The notes: generated by a model not told the origin, from the letters alone. Numbered from the stretch's first letter, positions 37,497 through 45,651 are shown. The stretch: DNA of 64,000 nt from Marinomonas maritima (GCF_024435075.2 NZ_JAMZEG020000002.1:186001-250000), one strand, 5' to 3'. A program made the numbers and translations.

Positions 37497-37875
37497 CGGC
37501 TTTTAGTGTGAAGGCTAAAGTGCAATTTATGGGTGGATATACAGTTTATTTTTGTAATAATCGCATTTTTGCGCGTTTAACCATTTTAAATAAACGAGTT
37601 GTGCGTGTTTTGTACTGGTGAAAAATTAAAAAATCCTTTAGTGTCAATGGATAAGAATATCTCAGATGAAATAACGAGCTGTGGATAAATGAAATAACGC
37701 GCATGCTTGTTTTTCCAGTTTTAGTTTTTGTTAATAGCTTAATAAAGTTTTTATTATTCATGGCTTTATGATGATATTTAGAGGCTTTACGAAATGTCTA
37801 AACGCGCATGCGCACTATTAAACTGTTAGCAAGATTAAGTAATATTCATGTAATTTCAACTTTAGGTGGAAAATA
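37497..37875. other. Leader stretch before the first cassette gene
   Basis: AT-rich with no convincing gene; a 71-codon minus-strand open frame (37546-37761) is low-complexity and unsupported. TGTTAGCAA at 37823-37831 resembles an attC core and may be the left edge of the first cassette. GCGCATGC occurs near 37700 and 37805. No integrase, attI or resolvable attC was found. Confidence 0.4.
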
Positions 37876-38187
37876 ATGATTAAAGTAAGTGTAATGTACC
37901 CAAACTCGTCAGATACGAATTTTGACATTGAATATTATTGCAATACTCATATGCCAATGGTTGAAGGACTTCTTGGCGACGTCATAAAAGGAGGTAATAT
38001 TGACTCTGGTATAGCAGGAGGAACTCCTGGTGAAATGGCTCCTTTTATAGCCATAGGGCATATGGTATTTGATTCAGTGGATAGTTTTCAGAAAGCATTC
38101 GGTCCTCATGCAGAAAAAATCATGTCAGATATTCCCAATTACACAAATGCTCAGCCTCAAATACAAATAAGTGAAATTAAAGCTTAG
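37876..38187 (+). CDS. EthD-family protein (cassette 1)
   Basis: 103 residues, a single dimeric alpha/beta-barrel (ferredoxin-like) domain of the EthD type. VSVMYPNSSDTNFDIEYYC leads into the conserved HMPMVEGLLG, and FIAIGHMVFDSVDSFQKAFG is the family's second half. EthD proteins accompany some monooxygenases or act as small isomerase-like enzymes, but the reaction here is unknown. AGGTGG lies before the ATG. The gene is followed within 11 bases by an attC-like site, so it travels as a cassette. Confidence 0.88.
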   Translation: MIKVSVMYPNSSDTNFDIEYYCNTHMPMVEGLLGDVIKGGNIDSGIAGGTPGEMAPFIAIGHMVFDSVDSFQKAFGPHAEKIMSDIPNYTNAQPQIQISEIKA

Positions 38188-38197
38188 TGGTTCATCT

Positions 38198-38295
38198 TGC
38201 TAACAAGGCATTCAAACGGACAAAATACAGTTGGTTTTTTCACTCCGTTCAAAATTATAACCAACTATATTTAGCCGCTTAATGTGGCGTTAGGC
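38198..38295 (+). other. attC recombination site 1
   Basis: Begins TGCTAACAAGGCATTCAAAC and ends GGCGTTAGGC. The core GTTAGGC (38289-38295) fits GTTRRRY, and the left TAAC pairs with it. Inside, AACGGA/TCCGTT and CAGTTGGTT/AACCAACT form the expected imperfect stem. About 98 bases, the size of long VCR-like sites. Confidence 0.85.
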
Positions 38296-38304
38296 AGAAA
38301 CAAT

Positions 38305-38808
38305 ATGATACCCACCCTTGATACGCCGCAATTCAGATTAATACCACCAAATCTTGATTGCTATGAACTCTATAAAGCATTTTATACCGATGCTAATGCG
38401 TCGGAAATGTATGGAGGGCCCATAGGCATTGAACAAGTTTGGACTAGATTAAAAGCAGATATTGGTTCTTGGTACCTATTAGGTTATGGCGTTTGGATAA
38501 TACAGCAAAAATCTGACGATAATCTTATTGGGACTTGCGGCTTTTGGAAAGGTAAAGATTGGCCAAAAGAGCTTACTTGGTGGGTTATGCCAGAAGGTCG
38601 TGGTAAAGGTGTGGCTACAGAAGCGTCAAAGGCTGCAATATTTCATGCTTACAATAAGTTTAAATGGAGTTCTGTTGAAACCTATATGAATGATGACAAT
38701 ATTGCTGCACGTTCTTTGGTAGAAAAGCTGGGTGGTAATAAAGTAAATAGGAAAGAATTTCCAGATGGTTTATCAAGGGATATATATCAATTTCCAAAAT
38801 CTGCCTAA
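38305..38808 (+). CDS. GNAT acetyltransferase, RimJ/RimL type (cassette 2)
   Basis: 167 residues. FRLIPPNLDCYELYKAFY at the start, then GTCGFWKGKDWPKELTWWVMPEGRGKGVATEASKAAI with the acetyl-CoA loop EGRGKGVATEA (about residues 98-108), and the NDDNIAARSLVEKLGG segment are typical of the RimJ/RimL group that acetylates N-termini, amines or antibiotics. The ATG at 38305 is chosen because upstream codons belong to the attC core. The stop codon lies inside the GCCTAAC box of attC2. Acetyltransferases are common cassette cargo. Confidence 0.92.
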   Translation: MIPTLDTPQFRLIPPNLDCYELYKAFYTDANASEMYGGPIGIEQVWTRLKADIGSWYLLGYGVWIIQQKSDDNLIGTCGFWKGKDWPKELTWWVMPEGRGKGVATEASKAAIFHAYNKFKWSSVETYMNDDNIAARSLVEKLGGNKVNRKEFPDGLSRDIYQFPKSA

Positions 38809-38903
38809 CAAGCCGTTTAAACGGAATGAAAACAGTTGGCTTTCCGTTCGTGCCTCACTTATTTTAGCCAAATTGTTATTAGCCGCTTAATGTGGCGTTA
38901 AGG
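38803..38903 (+). other. attC recombination site 2
   Basis: The left box GCCTAAC (38803-38809) fits RYYYAAC exactly; the right core is GTTAAGG at 38897-38903. AACAAGCCGTTTAAACGGA and TTAGCCGCTTAATGTGGCG repeat the arms of attC1, and CAGTTGGCT pairs with AGCCAAATTG. About 101 bases. Confidence 0.85.
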
Positions 38904-38909
38904 TTACAA

Positions 38910-39632
38910 ATGTACGACTTTCTCAATACATTTACACAGCTTATTTCAGTGGCCATAGCATTAGCCGCAATGATGATTACTGCGATCTTAAATTGGAAAG
39001 CACTTAAGAGAGCGTGGGACTCAAGGGATGTACAAAAAGCTCGTAACAAAGTAGACAGTCATAGAAGAAAGTTGATAAAAGCATTTCCAATCCTAGCTGT
39101 AGGTATCGGAGGCTGGGGAATTATTCGATTTACACCAATATATGAGAGTCTAAAAAAGGGTTTATATCATTTTCTTCCAAGCAGTAATGAGCTTGTAGTT
39201 AATGATAAGAATGGAGTCATTCATCATAAAGTCTTGTGCTCTGAGCACCTACCAAAAAAAACCTCAAAATCAACACCTTATAAACTGGCAGCTAAAACTA
39301 GATTCCACGGTTCGCAAAAAGTAGGGATTCTGTCAGAATTGACAAAGGATGTAAGTGCAGAGGATGCGATAGAAATTTTATTGCTAGCAGCAGATGATAA
39401 CCCAACTTCTGTTCATATCTACGATAGAATTGTTAGGTTACTAGGAAAAATTAAACGTTATGAGTCAATTCATATTTTGCTTGAGAACGCTGAAGCCAAT
39501 CTCCTGGAGAAAATAAAAGACCTAAGAACCGGAAGTAAGAAACACAAAAAATATTCGAAGGCTATATCCCATATTCAGTTACAACGCCACAAAGCTAGAG
39601 AAAGGGCAAGATACTCAGCATTAAGAATTTAG
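38910..39632 (+). CDS. Membrane-anchored helical protein, unknown function (cassette 3)
   Basis: 240 residues from the ATG at 38910; the in-frame GTG at 38892 lies in the attC2 core. Two membrane segments are near the N-terminus: about residues 8-28 (ISVAIALAAMMITAILNW) and about 54-72 (FPILAVGIGGWGIIRF), joined by a basic loop rich in Lys and Arg. A short beta-like stretch (ELVVNDKNGVIHHKVLCSEH) follows, then a helical, TPR-like region (SAEDAIEILLLAADDNPTS, YDRIVRLLGKIKRYESIHIL) and a very basic tail. I do not recognise the family. As mobile cassette cargo it could serve in stress or defence, but that is conjecture. Confidence 0.8.
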   Translation: MYDFLNTFTQLISVAIALAAMMITAILNWKALKRAWDSRDVQKARNKVDSHRRKLIKAFPILAVGIGGWGIIRFTPIYESLKKGLYHFLPSSNELVVNDKNGVIHHKVLCSEHLPKKTSKSTPYKLAAKTRFHGSQKVGILSELTKDVSAEDAIEILLLAADDNPTSVHIYDRIVRLLGKIKRYESIHILLENAEANLLEKIKDLRTGSKKHKKYSKAISHIQLQRHKARERARYSALRI

Positions 39633-39712
39633 GGCCGATATGTCTCGGGGAGACTGCAAACAGATGGAAAGCTGCCAAGTGCGAGGGAGGTTCGGCTCCT
39701 CCAAGGCCCACC
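39632..39712 (+). other. tRNA-like sequence next to attC3
   Basis: GGGCC at 39632-39636 can pair with GGCCC at 39705-39709, followed by A and CC. GGAGG-TTCGGCT-CCTCC (39686-39702) is a textbook T-arm, and GTC-TCGGGGA-GAC (39642-39654) resembles a D-arm. The anticodon arm is not convincing and two acceptor pairs are mismatched, so it is not a normal tRNA. It starts in the stop codon of the cassette 3 gene and ends at attC3. Confidence 0.4.
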
Positions 39713-39770
39713 TTAACATGTGCAGGAAAGGGACGCTCCTAGCGTCGCGCCCCTGCTGCAAACGTTATAT
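39711..39770 (+). other. attC recombination site 3 (short type)
   Basis: CCTTAAC at the left and GTTATAT at the right flank a compact imperfect hairpin: TGCAGG pairs with CCTGCTGCA and GGGACGC with GCGTCGCGCCC. About 60 bases, the size class of short attC sites. The outer boxes deviate from consensus by one base each. Confidence 0.75.
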
Positions 39771-39832
39771 TACTAGTTAAGTTTAGTAGTTTTTATCATC
39801 GTCATATTCATTATTATATAGGGAATTACATT

Positions 39833-39976
39833 ATGGATGATTTAGGATTTGTGTTTGGGATTATTGGTATGTCAATGGGCGTTCCTGCTTTTGTCTTTGC
39901 TACGATCTCAATGAGTAAAATAGATAAGCTTGAAAAAAAGTTAAAAGAATTAGATGTTTTAAATCAAGATTTTTAA
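39833..39976 (+). CDS. Tiny membrane peptide (cassette 4)
   Basis: 47 residues. One hydrophobic helix (about residues 4-26: LGFVFGIIGMSMGVPAFVFA) is followed by a charged amphipathic helix (IDKLEKKLKELDVL). No family recognised. It is the only open frame in the cassette between attC3 and attC4. A GGGAATTAC stretch upstream is a weak ribosome site. The TM-plus-coiled-coil shape is reminiscent of small regulatory or toxin-like membrane peptides, without proof. Confidence 0.6.
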   Translation: MDDLGFVFGIIGMSMGVPAFVFATISMSKIDKLEKKLKELDVLNQDF

Positions 39977-40022
39977 TCAAGTTGATTCTGATGTAATTAC
40001 TCTATCGTTAGGTGTAATCGCA

Positions 40023-40106
40023 ATATAACAAGGCGTTCAAACGGACAAAAAATAGTAGGCTGCTTTACTCCGTTCACAATTGTTTTCGTTTAACGTAGCG
40101 TTAAAA
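40023..40106 (+). other. attC recombination site 4
   Basis: ATATAACAAGGCGTTCAAAC at the left matches the arm of attC1; the right end is CGTAGCGTTAAAA with core GTTAAAA. AACGGA pairs with TCCGTT. About 84 bases. The inverted R2 repeat begins within six bases, so this is the last site. Confidence 0.8.
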
Positions 40107-40111
40107 GTCCC

Positions 40112-40360
40112 TTCGATGCAATCCCGATTGTGCGACCTTATGGCGTTTCAGGGTCATTAACGGAAAGGATCTCTAACAGCAGAACCAATCTATGCCTTAC
40201 GATAAAAGTCGTGTTGCTAGGCGTGATATTAAACAAAGTGAATGAGACGTGTGGGCGATAGCACGATAAATAGACCTTTTGGTTACTTTTGCACTTTTCT
40301 GAATTAAATGACAGGCAAAAGTTACCCGCCCAGCAGGGCGGAGCCAAGATTGCAAACTAG
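40112..40360 (-). repeat. Dispersed repeat R2, inverted copy C
   Basis: Reverse complement reads like copy A (36894-37187) in the same internal order: GCGGGTAACTTTTG, AAAGTAACCAAAAGGTC, CTATCGCCCA-ACGTCTCATT, CGACTTTTATCGTAAGGCAT and CGCAATCGGGATTG blocks with divergence between. It borders the cassette array on the right, in opposite orientation to copies A and B. Confidence 0.82.
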
Positions 40361-40434
40361 GAATCGTTGAGAAGTAACAGATATACTTGCAGACCAAAGA
40401 AAACTAACCCAACCACACAAAGTGCTCCCAATTT

Positions 40435-40962
40435 ATGCGTTTGTTAAAGTCCTCTATCCATCCAAGTTTAAATTCCCTCGATCAATCTTCTTTTTTACGT
40501 CTTGCGGCCCGTGGGATTATCGTAAAAGGCGAGGACATTTTGATGTTGTATACCCAGCGTTACGACGATTACACCTTACCGGGCGGTGGGATTGACGAAG
40601 GTGAGAATCAGGTTGAAGGTTTGATTCGTGAGTTAACAGAAGAGACAGGCGCGCGGAATATTTGCAATGTCGAGGCGTTCGGTTTGTATGAAGAGTTTCG
40701 GCCTTGGAATAGGGATGGTTTCGATATCATGCAGATGAAGTCTTACTGCTTTACCTGTGAAATTGATGACGAGTTAGGTGAGACGAGCCTTGAAGATTAT
40801 GAAGTCAAAAACGGTATGAAAGCCGTGTGGATAAACGTCCATGATGCAATTAAGCATAATCTAGGTACTATTAGACACAGTGATAAAAAAGGGATGTCGA
40901 TTGAACGAGAAACTTTTTTGTTGTGCTTGATCAGGGATGAGTTATTGACTGTATCGGAATGA
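40435..40962 (+). CDS. Nudix hydrolase
   Basis: 175 residues. The Nudix box is complete: GG then IDEGE-NQVEGLI-RELTEETG (about residues 51-72), with the two glutamates that bind magnesium. YTLPGG precedes it as usual. Such enzymes split nucleoside diphosphates linked to another group; the substrate cannot be told. It is a single gene just right of the R2 inverted repeat, with no strong ribosome site before the ATG. Confidence 0.92.
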   Translation: MRLLKSSIHPSLNSLDQSSFLRLAARGIIVKGEDILMLYTQRYDDYTLPGGGIDEGENQVEGLIRELTEETGARNICNVEAFGLYEEFRPWNRDGFDIMQMKSYCFTCEIDDELGETSLEDYEVKNGMKAVWINVHDAIKHNLGTIRHSDKKGMSIERETFLLCLIRDELLTVSE

Positions 40963-41212
40963 AGGAATGCGTGGGGGCAGCGGGAAATTTGGGTCAGGGT
41001 AGTATTACATGGTAAAAACACCGTAACCAGTGTCTCACACCATGGTCTTAAAATACCTTTCAGGGGTTAAGTTTTGAGTCGCTTTTAATGAAGGTTGAAT
41101 AGTTTTAAACTATGCTTTGAACAAGGTTTTAAATCTATTTTACCTCAATATATTTAAGGTGTTTTATGTGATGTATAGAGATTATTATGTTTCTGTCGAG
41201 CTTATATAAGTA

Positions 41213-41926
41213 ATGTTAACGGCTTATCCAATGGAATATATTGACGCTATTCAATCTGCTCAATCTATAGAGGAGGTTGTTGAGGCGGCTGAGCAATTTG
41301 CTAAAGTATTGGGCTTTGACTATGTATCTTATATTCATCGTCCGCATACGCCTTTTGCAGAACCGAAGTTGACCATACGCAGTACTTACCCCAAGGCGTG
41401 GCAAAACATTTATCTGGGTCAGGAGTATTTCAAATATGACCCTGTGGTACTGCATGTAAAAACATCCACCGCGCCACTCATTTGGACAGCAGAAGGGAAC
41501 TTTCAATCTATCCCTGATTTGCGAGAAGACATGGCGGCCTTTGAATTGAATTTTGGATGGTGTCAGGCGACTCGTAATATGGCAGGAACGTCCATGATGT
41601 CATTGTCTCGGCCAGGTGAACCTATGTCTCAAACTGAAATCCATACCCATACACCTACCTTAATGTGGTTCACGCAGGTGTTTAACGACGCGCTAGAAAA
41701 ACTCATTAGTACTGCTTCAGTCATAGATACAGAGGTGCATTTAACCAATCGGGAAATCGATGTAATGCGATGGACGTCGGATGGCAAAACATCTAATGAA
41801 ATTTCTGTAATATTAGGTATATCAGAGCGTACAGTGAACTTTCATTTAAATAATGTAATGACCAAGCTGGACGTTAATAATCGCGTGGCGGCGACGGTTA
41901 AAGCTATTTCACTCAGCCTTATATAA
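41213..41926 (+). CDS. LuxR-family regulator with autoinducer-binding domain (LuxR solo)
   Basis: 237 residues. The N-terminal domain has Trp63, Tyr67, Asp76, Pro77 and Trp91 with exactly the spacing of Trp57, Tyr61, Asp70, Pro71 and Trp85 of TraR, the acyl-homoserine-lactone pocket. The C-terminal domain (about 172-235, LTNREIDVMRWTSDGKTSNEISVILGISERTVNFHLNNV) is the LuxR helix-turn-helix. The conserved Gly of TraR (113) is not clearly matched. No luxI synthase is nearby, so it is a solo. The start lacks a clear ribosome site; MEYIDAI six codons later is possible. Confidence 0.9.
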   Translation: MLTAYPMEYIDAIQSAQSIEEVVEAAEQFAKVLGFDYVSYIHRPHTPFAEPKLTIRSTYPKAWQNIYLGQEYFKYDPVVLHVKTSTAPLIWTAEGNFQSIPDLREDMAAFELNFGWCQATRNMAGTSMMSLSRPGEPMSQTEIHTHTPTLMWFTQVFNDALEKLISTASVIDTEVHLTNREIDVMRWTSDGKTSNEISVILGISERTVNFHLNNVMTKLDVNNRVAATVKAISLSLI

Positions 41927-42120
41927 CGCACTTTCATTGGATTGCAGATCCAAGTCTTTCTCGAATATTCTTATCCTGTCAAATTTACCAGCTAGTCGCA
42001 TGCGCATTTTTTGTTTATTTTAGTGTACTCAAAACACAATATATAAAGCGTCTATGCAAAGTGTATTACTCAGTCATTATCCGCTTTTGTGTTCCATTTT
42101 TTTAGAACGAAGGGTTCTTC

Positions 42121-42699
42121 ATGAAGTTTTATTTGATGGTATTTATACTGCTTTCAACGACCGCGTGCTCAAACCTAAAAAGGCCTAATCCCGGCCCATT
42201 CGTAGGATATGAATTAGTAGAAATGGGTCTTAATGAGTTTGATGAATTTGCTGGAGAAGTTGGCTACAACTTTGATTCCGTTAATCAAGTGAGACTCGTC
42301 CGAATGGACGTCAATTTAAAAGAGCGTCATCTTAAAAGCGACGAGGCTTCGGCTGTGACTGGGTCTGGGGTTACTGGGTCGTTTGAAGGCTGGGAAATCA
42401 GTTATGATCGCTATCTATTTGATGGGAACTTCTTTGTAAGCCTAAATGCTGGGGAGTATGAATTTGACTATTATCACAAGAACCTTAATGAGATGAGTGA
42501 GAATAAATCGATCACTCTGGGTGCAGGGCTAGGTTACACTGACAGCAACTTCCTTGATGTAGAAGGGTTGTACTTGAGATTCTCCTATCCCATTCGATTT
42601 TTGGTAGATAAAGTGGATGAAAAGCAGCTTGGCTCTGCCACCGTTAATGAATTAAAAACTCTAGACAATGTTTGGTTTTTCCTAGGGTATGCATTTTAA
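42121..42699 (+). CDS. Predicted outer-membrane lipoprotein
   Basis: 192 residues. A lipoprotein signal ends in LSTTAC, so Cys16 should be lipidated. The mature part alternates polar and aromatic residues as in a small beta barrel (VGYNFDSVNQVRLVRMDV, GWEISYDRYLFDGNFFVSL, ITLGAGLGYTDSNFLDVEGL) and ends with an aromatic-terminated strand (WFFLGYAF), the usual outer-membrane signal. No named family recognised. Single gene; the preceding LuxR-type gene ends 194 bases earlier. Confidence 0.75.
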   Translation: MKFYLMVFILLSTTACSNLKRPNPGPFVGYELVEMGLNEFDEFAGEVGYNFDSVNQVRLVRMDVNLKERHLKSDEASAVTGSGVTGSFEGWEISYDRYLFDGNFFVSLNAGEYEFDYYHKNLNEMSENKSITLGAGLGYTDSNFLDVEGLYLRFSYPIRFLVDKVDEKQLGSATVNELKTLDNVWFFLGYAF

Positions 42700-42967
42700 A
42701 AGGAATAAATGGACCAGTGCGACACGACCTATGAAAGCAATATGTTTGAAGAAGGCAGCTCAATACACTTTTTATAAGTGGAAGATTGCACGATTTTATG
42801 GCGCTTTAGAGTCAGGTTAAAATTCCCCCAAACTATTTTCTGAAGAGAAGGGCAGAATAAAGCCTGAGAATATAAGGCCTTTAAATGAACGCTGTCTGTA
42901 TTTCAACTTGAGGTTAGCTGCTAAGAGGCGTATTAATATCGTTTTTTTTAGCAAAAGAACCTTTTTT

Positions 42968-43264
42968 ATGCCGATGAATTATCTTGCTTTACTCGCTTTT
43001 TGTGGCTTACTAAGTCTAATCAGCTTCTGTCTCTATGGGCTGGATAAGTCCGCAGCCAAGCGTGGTAAGCAGAGAATTAGAGAATCGACGTTGCATTTTT
43101 TGTCGTTATTTGGTGGTTGGCCGGGTGCAATGCTTGGCCAAAAAATGTTTCGCCATAAGACGAAAAAACGGCGTTTTCGCGTTATATTTTGGCTGACTGT
43201 ATTACTAAATATCATCTTGTGGGGAGGCGCTGCTTATTTTTTTAATCATTTTCATGTTGGTTAA
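42968..43264 (+). CDS. DUF1294 small membrane protein
   Basis: 98 residues from the ATG at 42968; a TTG-started frame 20 codons longer is less likely. Two hydrophobic helices (about 4-24 and 72-92) surround a basic segment with YGLDKSAAKRGKQRI and LHFLSLFGGWPGAMLGQKMFRHK, the DUF1294 signature. Some DUF1294 domains are fused to cold-shock domains; this one is the membrane part alone. Function unknown. Single gene. Confidence 0.9.
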   Translation: MPMNYLALLAFCGLLSLISFCLYGLDKSAAKRGKQRIRESTLHFLSLFGGWPGAMLGQKMFRHKTKKRRFRVIFWLTVLLNIILWGGAAYFFNHFHVG

Positions 43265-43397
43265 TCTCGTTATCTGGCGTAATGTCCATGAAAGTACCAC
43301 CTTAACTAAACCGATATTTACCTCTTATTCGACGGCACTCGGCTGAGTTCTCTTCTACAATAGATGAACAGCACTGAATTCTTAGGTACACAATTTT

Positions 43398-44279
43398 ATG
43401 AAAAACAATGAGCTAGCGATAGATCTAGCTGATGTCATGGAGCTGATGTTAGATGCGGTTTGTGTCGTGGATCGACTTGGATATTTTGTCTTTGTAAGCG
43501 CGGCGTTTGAAACCATGTTTGGCTATGAGCCAAGTGAAGTGATTGGTAAGCAGATGTTGAATTTTGTGTATGCAGACGATACGCAAAAAACGTTGGACAC
43601 AGTGACGACTATTATTGCGGGTCAAATACAGCCTCGTTTTGAAAATCGCTGGGTGCGAAAGAATGGCGAGGTCGTTAATGTACTTTGGTCTGCACGTTGG
43701 TCGGAAGCGCATCAAGTGAGAATTGCGGTTGCCCATGACATTACCGAACGTAAGCGTATGGAAGAATTGTTACTTTATGCGGCAGGCCATGATGATTTGA
43801 CTCACTTGCCAAACCGCACCTTACTTCTAGACCGCTTGCAGACGGCGTTAACGTTAGTAGAGCGTGAGAAAGAAGGCCTTTCTGTTTTGTTTATTGATAT
43901 TGATGGTTTTAAAGGTATTAATGATCGCTATGGTCATGCTGTTGGTGACAAGTTGTTACAGAAAATTGCTGAACGGCTCACTGCCTGTATTCGTAAATCA
44001 GATACTGTTGGGCGCTTGGGCGGCGATGAGTTTTTAGTGGTCTTAAATAAGACAAGTACGGCGGAAAGCGTGTCTCTTGTTGCCGAAAAGATTTGCGCTG
44101 AATTGGCAACCGCTTTTATGATTGATGGTTCTTCACTTCAAGTCTCTTCTAGTATTGGAATTGCGTGCTATCCAGAAAATGGTAAAGAGTCATTGGAATT
44201 GGTACAGGCTGCCGATCACGCTATGTACAAAGCTAAACATCATGGCGGGGATAAGGTTGTTTTTGCAACTCATCGGTAA
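43398..44279 (+). CDS. PAS-GGDEF diguanylate cyclase
   Basis: 293 residues, no membrane segment, hence cytoplasmic. A PAS domain (about residues 8-120, AVCVVDRLGYFVFVSAAFETMFGYEPSEVIGKQ and the PAC end ITERKRMEE) precedes a GGDEF domain (about 130-293). The active site RLGGDEFLV is intact and an RxxD inhibitory site (RKSD) lies five residues before it, so the enzyme should make cyclic-di-GMP with product inhibition. The PAS ligand is unknown. Single gene. No EAL domain. Confidence 0.95.
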   Translation: MKNNELAIDLADVMELMLDAVCVVDRLGYFVFVSAAFETMFGYEPSEVIGKQMLNFVYADDTQKTLDTVTTIIAGQIQPRFENRWVRKNGEVVNVLWSARWSEAHQVRIAVAHDITERKRMEELLLYAAGHDDLTHLPNRTLLLDRLQTALTLVEREKEGLSVLFIDIDGFKGINDRYGHAVGDKLLQKIAERLTACIRKSDTVGRLGGDEFLVVLNKTSTAESVSLVAEKICAELATAFMIDGSSLQVSSSIGIACYPENGKESLELVQAADHAMYKAKHHGGDKVVFATHR

Positions 44280-44552
44280 CTTCATCTCTTAAGTTATTGA
44301 GCCCTTCTTGCTAAGTAAGATAATACCTTCTTTCGTATCATCACTTTTTTATTGTTCTCTTTTTCAGTGTGTATTAAGAAAATTACTACAAATATACGGG
44401 CTGTTTGATCTGTGGTTTACGATTTACTTTCTTCAAGCGGGTTTCCGTTTTACTATTGGGTGATTGGACGATAAACGAAATTTAGAGTCCAGATAATACC
44501 AGTATTGAGAATTGGTGTTACTTGTGATCATTTAACTATATAGGAAATAATA

Positions 44553-45551
44553 ATGGCGGCTTTTGGTAGCGTGTTTATGCCTAAGATGGCATTGGCAACA
44601 TTCGAAAATAATAAATGGAGTGACGCAAGTGTTGTCGCATCGGACAGTATTCAATTGCATCCGGGTGCTCATGTCTTACATTATTCAAGCACTTGCTTTG
44701 AAGGTTTGAAAGCGTTTCGTCATGCGGATGGCAGTGTGCATGTGTTTCGTATGGACCAAAATATTAAGCGCTTAGCTCAAAGTAGCCGATTATTGTCTCT
44801 ACCGACAATTGATGAAGCAAAAGTATCAAAAATGATTGTCGATGTTGTTGCTGAATTTGCCAGTGAGGTGCCTGAACCACCAGGATCTTTGTATATTCGT
44901 CCGACTCATATCGGTACAGAGGCGGCTGTTGGTAAAGCTGCCGCACCAACTGCTACGTCAATGTTGTATGTGTTGTTGTCTCCAGTAGGAGATTATTTTA
45001 CTGGCGGTGCAAAAGCTTTGCGTCTTCTATTGGATGAAACCGGTATGCGGTGCGCGCCTCATATGGGCATGGTTAAAAGTGGTGGCAATTACGCCAGTGC
45101 GTTGGGGCCAATTACCAAGGCAAGAGCAGAGGTTCAAGCGGATCAAATTTTGTTCTGTCCAAATGGTGATGTCCAAGAAACGGGTGCTGCAAACTTCTTG
45201 TTAATTGATGGCAACGAAATTATCACCAAAGGTTTGGATACTTCTTTCCTACACGGTGTGACTCGTTCTTCCATTTTGACTCTTGCAACTGATTTGGGAA
45301 TGACAGTCACTGAGCGTGACTTAACGGTAGCTGAGTTACTAGAGCGTGCAGCTAAGCCAGCAGTGGAGGCGGTATTATCAGGTACTGCAGCTGTATTAAC
45401 GTCTGTAGGTACTTTTATCCATAACGATAAAGAATACCAAGTTGGCTCAGGCGAGCCTGGCCCAATTGCTCAAAAACTACGTCAAGCATTGAACGATATT
45501 CAGTGGGGAAAAACAGAAGACAAGCACAATTGGCTAACAAAAGTGTGCTAA
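44553..45551 (+). CDS. ilvE: Branched-chain amino acid aminotransferase
   Basis: 332 residues, PLP class IV. It makes leucine, isoleucine and valine from their keto acids with glutamate. The PLP lysine is Lys175 in MGMVKSGGNYAS; QETGAANFLLIDG and LHGVTRSSIL are further class IV blocks. An HYSSTCFEGLKAFR segment lies in the N-terminal domain. A strong terminator follows. No other ilv or leu gene is near. Confidence 0.93.
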   Translation: MAAFGSVFMPKMALATFENNKWSDASVVASDSIQLHPGAHVLHYSSTCFEGLKAFRHADGSVHVFRMDQNIKRLAQSSRLLSLPTIDEAKVSKMIVDVVAEFASEVPEPPGSLYIRPTHIGTEAAVGKAAAPTATSMLYVLLSPVGDYFTGGAKALRLLLDETGMRCAPHMGMVKSGGNYASALGPITKARAEVQADQILFCPNGDVQETGAANFLLIDGNEIITKGLDTSFLHGVTRSSILTLATDLGMTVTERDLTVAELLERAAKPAVEAVLSGTAAVLTSVGTFIHNDKEYQVGSGEPGPIAQKLRQALNDIQWGKTEDKHNWLTKVC

Positions 45552-45575
45552 ACATTTCAGGATAGAACATAACGT

Positions 45576-45613
45576 AAAAAAGAGCTGACGTTGAAAACGT
45601 CAGCTCTTTTTTT
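45576..45613. terminator. Rho-independent terminator after ilvE
   Basis: GAGCTGACGTT pairs with AACGTCAGCTC around a GAA loop, with A run before and T run after. It can serve both ilvE and the convergent minus-strand gene. Confidence 0.95.
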
Positions 45614-45651
45614 GTCAACCAACAGTACCCATGTTATCTGCTATTGATTGT

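Larger units (their letters stand above)
37826..40106 (+). mobile_element. Integron gene-cassette array without an integrase
   Basis: Four consecutive units each consist of one plus-strand gene followed by an attC-like site: EthD-like/attC1, GNAT/attC2, membrane protein/attC3, 47-residue peptide/attC4. Sites 1, 2 and 4 share the AACAAG-C-TT-AAACGGA left arm and end in a GCGTTA core; attC3 is a shorter type. Genes start within a few bases of the preceding core and lack own promoters I can see. No intI is in the window, so this fits a CALIN. The left edge is uncertain. Confidence 0.82.

Noticed and set aside
37546..37761. 71-codon minus-strand open frame before the cassette array
   Set aside because: Low-complexity Lys/Phe-rich content with no convincing start signal or motif.
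40700..42120. A luxI autoinducer synthase next to the LuxR gene
   Set aside because: No LuxI-like frame exists on either strand in the flanks.
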